Assembly (NCBI GenBank): GCA_017959525.1
Contig: JAGDAL010000194.1
Span: 1-11,109 of the forward strand
Origin: Lachnospiraceae bacterium
Lineage (GTDB): Bacteria; Bacillota; Clostridia; Lachnospirales; Lachnospiraceae
Reading direction: 5' to 3'
DNA length: 11,109 nucleotides
The notes under the pieces were generated by a model. The model had not been told where the DNA came from. It was given only the letters and a program-made list of their open reading frames with translations, and did not search any database. Every line of letters begins with the position of its first letter. The stretch's first letter is position 1. Shown here in pieces: positions 5,064 through 11,109 of this stretch. A program made the translations under genes and the position numbers.

Positions 5064-8000
5064 TGTATCTGAAAAGTATCGAAATGCATGGATTCAAATC
5101 CTTTGCAAATAAAATCGTTCTGGAATTCCACGACGGTATTACCGGTATCGTTGGACCGAACGGTAGTGGTAAGAGTAACGTTGCAGATGCGGTTCGCTGG
5201 GTATTAGGTGAGCAGAGCGCCAGACAGTTGCGTGGTGCCAGCATGCAGGACGTTATTTTTGCCGGAACGCAGAATCGTAATCCGTTAAGCTACGCTTATG
5301 TTGCGATTACCTTAGACAATTCCGATCACATGCTTCCGATCGACTTTGAGGAAGTGACCATTGCCCGACGTGTATATCGTTCCGGTGAGAGCGAGTATTT
5401 GTTGAATGGTTCTCCATGCCGTCTGAAGGATGTGAACGAGCTCTTTTTCGATACCGGTATCGGTAAAGAAGGATATTCCATCATCGGACAGGGCCAGATT
5501 GAGCGTATCCTTTCCGGTAAGCCGGAGGAGCGTCGTGAGCTCTTCGATGAAGCGGTTGGTATCGTAAAGTACAAGAAGCGTAAGGCTGCTTCTATTAAGA
5601 AGTTAGAGGAAGAGCGGGAGAATCTGGTTCGTGTCAATGATATCTTGGCAGAGTTAGAGCGTCAGGTTGGTCCGTTGGAGGAACAGGCGCAGACTGCGAA
5701 GTTATATTTGAAGCGCAAGGAAGAACTGAAGACTTATGATGTCAACATGTTCTTATTAGAGATTGCCCGTTTGAACGAGCTCTTAGAAGAGATTAATAAG
5801 AACTATCGCATTACCGATGAGCAGCTGCAGAATCAGAAGGAAGAGGATGAGCGCATTAAGGTGACCTATGCTTCCTTAGAAGAGCAGATTGAAGCAGTAG
5901 ATGCGCAGATTGATTCTTTGAAGGACGAGGAGAGCAAGACTTCCATTGCCAAGTCCCAGTTAGAGAACGAGATTAAGCTCTTAGAGGAGCAGATTCGTTT
6001 TGCGCAGTCTTCCGAAGAGAATACCGCTAAGCGTAAGGCGGAAATCGAGAGCGAAAAAGAAGCGTTCTTAAAAGAAAAAGAAGGCTATGAACAGCAGAAC
6101 GCAGAACTGACCGAGCTGTTGAATGAAGCGGTAGAGCGTCTGAATAAGGCGAAGGAATATTTTACAAACTTAGAGAACGAGATTAATACTTGCAATGAGG
6201 GCATTGAGCGGGATAACCGGGAGATGCTGGCTTTGATTAACGGCCGAAGCGAGATTAAGTCTAAGGAACAGAAGTATTCCACCATGACCGAGCAGATCAA
6301 CATCCGCAAGGCGCAGTTGAATCAGCGTTTGTTGGCTCGTAAGACCGAAGAGAATCAGTTACAGGCAGAGGTGGAGAAGGCCAAAGCTGCCTATGACGAG
6401 ATTTTTGCTAAGACCGAGAGCTTAGAGCAGAATCAGAAGGAAATTGAAACCAAGATTCACGATTCCAAGGACCGCATCCGTCAGGCAAACATCGCCTTAC
6501 AGGAAGCAAAGGATGCCTACAACAAGGAATCCTCCCGCTTGGAATCTTTGAAGAATATTGCAGAGCGTTATGACGGATACGGTAAGAGTATTCGTTCCGT
6601 TATGGAGCAGAAGGATAAGAACTCCGGCATTCATGGCGTTATTGCAGATTTGATTCACGTACAGAAGAAGTACGAGATTGCCATTGAGACCGCACTTGGC
6701 GGTAACATCCAGAACATTGTTACCGAGGATGAAGCGACCGCTAAGAACATGATTGATTTCTTGAAGAAGAATCATCTGGGTCGTGCTACTTTCCTTCCGA
6801 TTACCAGTGTGGATGGTAGAGGCAATTTCAAGAAGACCGAAGTGTTGGATGATAAGGGCGTGATTGGACTTGCATCCGACTTGGTAGATTGTGATTCCCA
6901 GTACGAGGGTGTCATTGCATACTTGCTTGGTCGCGTGGTGGTTACCAAGACCGTAGATGATGCATTGGCCCTTGCACGTAAGAATAAGTATTCCCTTCAT
7001 ATTGTTACCTTGGAGGGTGAGTATTTAAGTCCGGGTGGTTCCATGTCCGGTGGTGCCTTCCGTAATAACAGCAAACTCCTCGGTCGTCATCGTGAGATTG
7101 ACGATATGGAGAAGCGCTTGGAAGAGCTGGCTGCGAAGCAGAAAGAGATGGATCAGGATATTCTTGGTCGTCAGGCAGCCATCGCACTTTTGGAAGATGA
7201 CTTAGAAGAGAACCGTAAGGCCCTCTCTGCAGCTGCAGTAGAGAAAAATACGGCTGAGATTAATTTGGCTCGTTCCAAGGAACTCATGAAGGAAAGCGAG
7301 AATGCATTCCAGTCCTTGAATACTGAGGGTGCGGATATCGAGAAGCAGTTAGCGGAAATCGAGAAGGCACAGAAGGATATTGCAGAAGAGTTGGAAGCTT
7401 CCCTGACCAGAGAGCAGGAATTGAAGGATGAGATTGCTGCGTTGAATCAGACTTTGGATGAGAAGACTTACATGGAGACCGCAGCCAACCGTAATGTGGC
7501 TGAGGTTCAGATTGAAGAAGCTTCTGCCCGCCAGAAGGTAGATTTTGTCAATGATAACATTGCCCGTGTCAATGCTTCTATCGAGAAGAGTGAGAGTGCG
7601 TTGGCTGAACTTTTGAGCCAGGCAGCGAACTCCAAGGAAGAGATGGAGCAGCGTCGCAACGATATCGAGCGTATCAAGGATACCATCAGCGGTGCGGATG
7701 AGAATTACGCTGCATTGGAAGCAGAGTTGAAGGCTGCACAGGCCAAGAAGATTGAACTCAACGATGAGTACAAGAGCTTCTTTGACAAGAAGGAAGCTAT
7801 TTCCAAGGCGATTGCAGATTTGGAAAAAGAAATCTTCCGTTTGGATGCACAGCGTGAGAAGACCACGGATTCCATCAATTACCAGAACAGCTACATGTGG
7901 GATGAGTATGAACTGACCTATCATGCAGCAGAGCGACTGCGCGATGAGAATTACAAGGATCACGATGTACTTCGTAAGTTGGTGAACTCCACCAAGGATG

Positions 8001-8623
8001 CATTGAAGAAGATGGGCAACGTCAACGTCAATGCCATCGAAGAATACAAGGAAGTCTCCGAGCGTTACTTCTTCTTGAAGGATCAGCATGATGACTTGAT
8101 CGAAGCGGAACAGCGTTTGGTTGAGATTATCGATGAATTGGATACCGGAATGCGCAAGCAGTTCGAGGAAGGATTTGCCAATATTCAGAGAGAATTCGAC
8201 AAGGCCTTCAAAGAACTCTTCGGCGGTGGTAAGGGTACCTTGGAACTCATTGAGGGCGAGGATATCTTAGAGACCGGCATTAAGATTATTGCGCAGCCAC
8301 CGGGAAAGAAATTGCAGAATATGATGCAGCTCTCCGGTGGAGAGAAGTCCTTGACTGCGATTGCACTGCTTTTTGCAATTCAGAATTTGAAGCCGTCCCC
8401 ATTCTGTCTCTTGGACGAGATCGAGGCGGCGTTAGACGATTCCAACGTCGATCGCTATGCCAAGTATTTGCATAAGCTGACGAAGAATACACAGTTTATC
8501 GTCATTACCCATAGACGAGGAACCATGAATGCAGCAGACCGTCTCTACGGTATTACCATGCAGGAGAAGGGTATCTCCACTTTGGTTTCTGTCAACTTAA
8601 TTGAAGCAGATTTGGATGAATAA
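5063..8623 (+). CDS. smc: Chromosome partition protein SMC
   Basis: The ATPase of the bacterial SMC-ScpAB condensin complex, which loops and compacts DNA and helps separate sister chromosomes. The 1186-residue length is standard and the gene is intact. The N-terminal head has Walker A GPNGSGKS (31-38). A long coiled coil, rich in Glu, Lys and Gln, runs from about 170 to 515. The hinge dimerisation domain spans about 520-670, beginning at HGVIADL (H524) and ending around PGGSMSGG (657-664). The return coiled coil runs to about 1030. The C-terminal head has the ABC signature LSGGEKS (1090-1096), Walker B FCLLDE (D1118, E1119) and the D-loop ALDDSNV. Its ATG overlaps the rnc stop by one base, and GAGGGAGAG (5045-5053) lies upstream. 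ScpA and ScpB are not in the window. The rnc-smc-ftsY order is widely conserved in Firmicutes. Confidence 0.98.
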   Translation: MYLKSIEMHGFKSFANKIVLEFHDGITGIVGPNGSGKSNVADAVRWVLGEQSARQLRGASMQDVIFAGTQNRNPLSYAYVAITLDNSDHMLPIDFEEVTIARRVYRSGESEYLLNGSPCRLKDVNELFFDTGIGKEGYSIIGQGQIERILSGKPEERRELFDEAVGIVKYKKRKAASIKKLEEERENLVRVNDILAELERQVGPLEEQAQTAKLYLKRKEELKTYDVNMFLLEIARLNELLEEINKNYRITDEQLQNQKEEDERIKVTYASLEEQIEAVDAQIDSLKDEESKTSIAKSQLENEIKLLEEQIRFAQSSEENTAKRKAEIESEKEAFLKEKEGYEQQNAELTELLNEAVERLNKAKEYFTNLENEINTCNEGIERDNREMLALINGRSEIKSKEQKYSTMTEQINIRKAQLNQRLLARKTEENQLQAEVEKAKAAYDEIFAKTESLEQNQKEIETKIHDSKDRIRQANIALQEAKDAYNKESSRLESLKNIAERYDGYGKSIRSVMEQKDKNSGIHGVIADLIHVQKKYEIAIETALGGNIQNIVTEDEATAKNMIDFLKKNHLGRATFLPITSVDGRGNFKKTEVLDDKGVIGLASDLVDCDSQYEGVIAYLLGRVVVTKTVDDALALARKNKYSLHIVTLEGEYLSPGGSMSGGAFRNNSKLLGRHREIDDMEKRLEELAAKQKEMDQDILGRQAAIALLEDDLEENRKALSAAAVEKNTAEINLARSKELMKESENAFQSLNTEGADIEKQLAEIEKAQKDIAEELEASLTREQELKDEIAALNQTLDEKTYMETAANRNVAEVQIEEASARQKVDFVNDNIARVNASIEKSESALAELLSQAANSKEEMEQRRNDIERIKDTISGADENYAALEAELKAAQAKKIELNDEYKSFFDKKEAISKAIADLEKEIFRLDAQREKTTDSINYQNSYMWDEYELTYHAAERLRDENYKDHDVLRKLVNSTKDALKKMGNVNVNAIEEYKEVSERYFFLKDQHDDLIEAEQRLVEIIDELDTGMRKQFEEGFANIQREFDKAFKELFGGGKGTLELIEGEDILETGIKIIAQPPGKKLQNMMQLSGGEKSLTAIALLFAIQNLKPSPFCLLDEIEAALDDSNVDRYAKYLHKLTKNTQFIVITHRRGTMNAADRLYGITMQEKGISTLVSVNLIEADLDE

Positions 8624-8625
8624 GT

Positions 8626-9798
8626 ATGGCTTTATTTGGATTTGGTAAGAAAAAACAGGATATCATTGCTGCCGCTGCCGGCTTGAACTTCGAGGACGAG
8701 CCGAAGAAGGAGCAGGAAGTAGAAGAAGTCGTAGAGGAAGTTACACCAAGCGGTCCATCTATCCTTGATGAAGTCAAGGAAGAGATGGATACCTTGAAGC
8801 CTGCGGAGTTAAAAGCAAACTTCGGTAAGAATGCGGACGGTTCCCTTGCAGAAGAGGAACCGGCGCCGGTGGAAGAAGCCCCTGTAGAGGAAGGCGGATT
8901 CTTTCAGAAGTTGGTGGCCGGTCTTACAAAGACCAGAGATAACTTCGTCCGTAACATGGACTATGCTTTTGGCGCTTCTGAGATTAACGATGAGTTCTAT
9001 GAGGAGTTGGAAGAGATTCTCATCTCCGGAGATATCGGCGTTCGTACAACGGATGCCATCTTAGAGAACTTAAAAGAGGAAGTACGCAGTCGAAAGATTG
9101 TAGATCCGGTTGAGTGTAAGCAGGTCTTAATCGATGCCATTCGTTCCCAGATGGATTTGGGCGATGCGGCATATGAATTTGAGAAGCAGCGTTCCGTGGT
9201 TTTCGTCATCGGCGTGAATGGTGTTGGAAAAACAACAACTATCGGTAAGCTGGCAGCGAAGTTAAAAGCCATGGATAAGAAAGTGGTCATTGCTGCTGCG
9301 GATACCTTCCGTGCTGCTGCAGGTGACCAGTTGCGGGAATGGGCAAACCGTGTAGGTGTCGATATGATCGGCGGCCAGGACGGTAGTGACCCGGCAGCGG
9401 TGGTATTCGATGCCATTGCTTCTGCCAAGGCAAAGAATGCGGATGTGCTCTTAATTGATACCGCAGGTCGTTTGCATAACAAGAAGAATCTGATGGACGA
9501 GTTGTCCAAGATGAACCGCATCATTGAGCGGGAATATCCGGGTGCATTCAAGGAATCTTTGGTTGTATTGGATGCTACCACCGGACAGAATGCTTTAAAC
9601 CAGGCCAAGGAATTCAAAGAGGCTGCGGATTTAACCGGAGTTGTTCTTACGAAGATGGACGGTACCGCAAAGGGTGGTATTGCCGTTGCTATTCAGTCCG
9701 AGCTTGGTGTGCCGGTGAAGTACATCGGTGTGGGTGAAAGCGTGGATGACTTAGAGAAGTTCGATGCCAACCAATTCGTAAAAGCATTGTTTCTCTAA
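8626..9798 (+). CDS. ftsY: Signal recognition particle receptor FtsY
   Basis: A GTPase that docks the signal recognition particle (Ffh with its RNA) and nascent chains at the membrane translocon. The 390-residue protein has an acidic, Glu- and Pro-rich N-terminal A region (about 20-90), then the N domain helices, then the G domain. The G domain shows GVNGVGKTT (196-204), ADTFRAAAGDQL, DTAGR (278-282), the TKMD guanine-specificity motif (342-345) and GVGESVDDL near the end. GGQDGSDPA separates FtsY-type NG domains from Ffh, and no C-terminal M domain is present. It starts 2 bases after the smc stop. The ribosome binding site is weak, so translation is probably coupled to smc. The usual downstream partners ylxM and ffh are absent; ilvA follows instead. 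No terminator follows. Confidence 0.97.
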   Translation: MALFGFGKKKQDIIAAAAGLNFEDEPKKEQEVEEVVEEVTPSGPSILDEVKEEMDTLKPAELKANFGKNADGSLAEEEPAPVEEAPVEEGGFFQKLVAGLTKTRDNFVRNMDYAFGASEINDEFYEELEEILISGDIGVRTTDAILENLKEEVRSRKIVDPVECKQVLIDAIRSQMDLGDAAYEFEKQRSVVFVIGVNGVGKTTTIGKLAAKLKAMDKKVVIAAADTFRAAAGDQLREWANRVGVDMIGGQDGSDPAAVVFDAIASAKAKNADVLLIDTAGRLHNKKNLMDELSKMNRIIEREYPGAFKESLVVLDATTGQNALNQAKEFKEAADLTGVVLTKMDGTAKGGIAVAIQSELGVPVKYIGVGESVDDLEKFDANQFVKALFL

Positions 9799-9815
9799 GA
9801 TGGATGTGAGATAAT
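9787..9815 (+). promoter_or_regulatory. Likely ilvA promoter overlapping the end of ftsY
   Basis: TTGTTT (9787-9792) and GATAAT (9810-9815) are 17 bases apart, and TGA directly precedes the -10, giving an extended TGnGATAAT. The predicted start is near 9822, so the leader would consist almost only of purines. The -35 lies in the last ftsY codons. Confidence 0.5.
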
Positions 9816-9817
9816 CC

Positions 9818-9850
9818 AAGGAAAAGGAAAAAGGAAAGAAGGAAAAAAGA
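9818..9850 (+). promoter_or_regulatory. All-purine ilvA leader with four AAGGA motifs
   Basis: Thirty-three consecutive purines precede the ilvA start. AAGGA occurs at 9818-9822, 9824-9828, 9831-9835 and 9839-9843. The last is 9 bases from the ATG and is the most plausible ribosome binding site. The others could act as standby sites. Confidence 0.6.
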
Positions 9851-9852
9851 TT

Positions 9853-11064
9853 ATGTTAACCAAGAAGGATTTTGACGAGGCTTGTAGCGTCGTCAGTCGC
9901 GTAACCCTGGAAACGAAGCTGATCTACAGCGATTTCCTTAGTGACAAGACCGGCAACAAGGTCTATTTGAAGCCGGAGAATATGCAGTTCACCGGTGCCT
10001 ATAAGGTACGTGGTGCTTACTACAAGATTTCTACCTTGTCCGATGAGGAACGTTCCAAGGGCTTGATTACTGCGTCTGCAGGTAACCATGCACAGGGCGT
10101 TGCGTATGCAGCTAAGTTGTTCGGCTGCAAGGCTGTCATTGTCATGCCAACCACCACACCGCTTATTAAGGTGAATCGCACCAAGAGCTACGGAGCAGAA
10201 GTGGTATTGCACGGAGACGTGTATGATGAGGCATGTGAGTATGCATTACAGCTTGCCAAGGAAGAAGGATATACCTTTATCCACCCGTTTGACGATCCGG
10301 CTGTGGCCACCGGTCAGGGAACCATCGCCATGGAGATTATCAAGGAGCTTCCTCTGGTAGATTATATTTTGGTACCAATCGGCGGAGGCGGATTGGCTAC
10401 CGGCGTTTCCACCCTTGCGAAGCTTATTAATCCGAAGATTAAGGTCATTGGTGTAGAGCCGGAAGGCGCTGCCTGCATGAAGGCTTCTTTGGAGAAGGGG
10501 GAAGTGACCACCTTACCAACCGTTAGCACCATTGCGGACGGTACTGCGGTAAAGACTCCGGGAACCGAGATTTTCCCATACATTCAGAAGAATATCGATG
10601 ATATCGTAACCGTTGGGGACGATGAGCTCATCGGTGCTTTCCTGGACATGGTGGAGAACCACAAGATGGTGGTTGAGAATTCCGGTTTGCTTACGGTGGC
10701 AGCGGTTCAGAAGCTGAATCTGAAGAACAAGAACGTGGTATGTATCTTAAGCGGCGGTAACATGGATGTGATTACCATGTCTTCCGTAGTACAACAGGGC
10801 TTGATTTTCAGAGACCGTATTTTTACCGTATCTGTCTTGCTTCCGGATAAGCCGGGTCAGTTGGCTGCAGTTGCGGACACCATTGCGAAGCAGCAAGGTA
10901 ACGTCATTAAGTTGGAGCACAACCAGTTCGTTACCACCAACCGTACGGCACAGGTAGAACTTCGTATTACCTTGGAGGCGTTCGGAACGGACCATAAGCA
11001 GCAGATTTTGGAAGCGTTGGATGAAGGCGGATATAAGCCGAAGATCGTACGCACCAGTTTATAA
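9853..11064 (+). CDS. ilvA: Threonine ammonia-lyase (threonine dehydratase) with ACT domain
   Basis: A PLP-dependent cytosolic enzyme that deaminates threonine to 2-oxobutanoate and ammonia, feeding isoleucine synthesis or 2-oxobutanoate catabolism. The 403 residues form a fold-type II catalytic domain (about 1-315) and a C-terminal ACT domain (about 323-403, starting FTVSVLLPDKPGQLA). The PLP lysine is K51 in TGAYKVRGA, where SFKxRGA is more usual. SAGNHAQG (75-82), the phosphate-binding IGGGGL (176-181) and SGGN (300-303) are present. This is the short, single-ACT form, between E. coli TdcB (no ACT) and IlvA (two ACT-like domains, about 510 residues). Allosteric control by an amino acid is likely, but which ligand cannot be read from sequence, so a tdcB-like name is also possible. 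No ilv or leu genes are adjacent. It probably has its own promoter, and a terminator follows. Confidence 0.93.
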   Translation: MLTKKDFDEACSVVSRVTLETKLIYSDFLSDKTGNKVYLKPENMQFTGAYKVRGAYYKISTLSDEERSKGLITASAGNHAQGVAYAAKLFGCKAVIVMPTTTPLIKVNRTKSYGAEVVLHGDVYDEACEYALQLAKEEGYTFIHPFDDPAVATGQGTIAMEIIKELPLVDYILVPIGGGGLATGVSTLAKLINPKIKVIGVEPEGAACMKASLEKGEVTTLPTVSTIADGTAVKTPGTEIFPYIQKNIDDIVTVGDDELIGAFLDMVENHKMVVENSGLLTVAAVQKLNLKNKNVVCILSGGNMDVITMSSVVQQGLIFRDRIFTVSVLLPDKPGQLAAVADTIAKQQGNVIKLEHNQFVTTNRTAQVELRITLEAFGTDHKQQILEALDEGGYKPKIVRTSL

Positions 11065-11076
11065 TGAGAACATTTC

Positions 11077-11107
11077 CCCGGGCGATTGTGCCCGGGATTT
11101 TAATTTT
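11077..11107 (+). terminator. Intrinsic terminator after ilvA
   Basis: CCCGGGC (11077-11083) pairs perfectly with GCCCGGG (11090-11096) around a 6-base loop. It is followed by ATTTTAATTTT, an interrupted T-rich tail. It sits 12 bases after the ilvA stop codon. Confidence 0.88.
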
Positions 11108-11109
11108 AA

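Noticed and set aside
7349..8089. Long - strand open frame (246 codons) opposite smc, and similar antisense frames opposite ftsY and plsX
   Set aside because: Long antisense frames are expected opposite coiled-coil genes rich in GAG, AAG and CAG codons. None shows a domain or a ribosome binding site, while the + strand genes are certain.
5570..8150. Repetitive Glu/Lys/Gln-rich coding sequence as a possible repeat array
   Set aside because: It is the normal coiled-coil composition of SMC; no regular DNA repeat unit is present.

Overview
This is a housekeeping segment of a bacterial chromosome, most likely from a member of the Lachnospiraceae (Clostridia). The evidence is the gene order (tmcAL, ackA, yceD, rpmF, plsX, acpP, rnc, smc, ftsY), the L32 N-terminus MSICPKNKSSK, strong purine-rich ribosome binding sites, consensus sigma-A promoters and moderate GC. 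The family assignment is by recognition; the genus is not determined. All genes except the first run on the + strand. I see no phage, insertion sequence, CRISPR array, tRNA or rRNA.

Bases 1-607 hold the 5' half of tmcAL on the - strand, running off the window. Bases 608-912 are a divergent intergenic region. It contains a possible leaderless promoter for tmcAL, an unexplained inverted-repeat-bounded element (689-826) with two strong internal hairpins, a good promoter for ackA (825-853), and a small palindrome in the ackA leader. Acetate kinase (913-2103) stands without an adjacent pta. Three bases after its stop is a perfect consensus promoter (2107-2135) for the yceD-rpmF pair, which ends in a strong terminator (2906-2939).

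A new promoter near 2945-2973 starts the plsX-acpP-rnc-smc-ftsY cluster. The genes are tightly packed: TAATG overlaps join plsX/acpP and rnc/smc, and smc and ftsY are 2 bases apart. The exception is the acpP-rnc gap, which holds a terminator-like hairpin and no evident promoter, so rnc, smc and ftsY are probably made by partial read-through. ilvA (9853-11064) follows ftsY with its own likely promoter, an all-purine leader with four AAGGA motifs, and a closing terminator at the window end.

The genes link acetate/ATP metabolism (AckA), translation (TmcAL, YceD, L32), phospholipid and fatty acid synthesis (PlsX, ACP), RNA processing (RNase III), chromosome organisation (SMC), membrane protein targeting (FtsY) and threonine/isoleucine metabolism (IlvA). 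I found no clear new multi-gene system. The points most worth a second look are the element upstream of ackA, the acpP-rnc attenuator and the unusual translation starts of tmcAL, rnc and ilvA.
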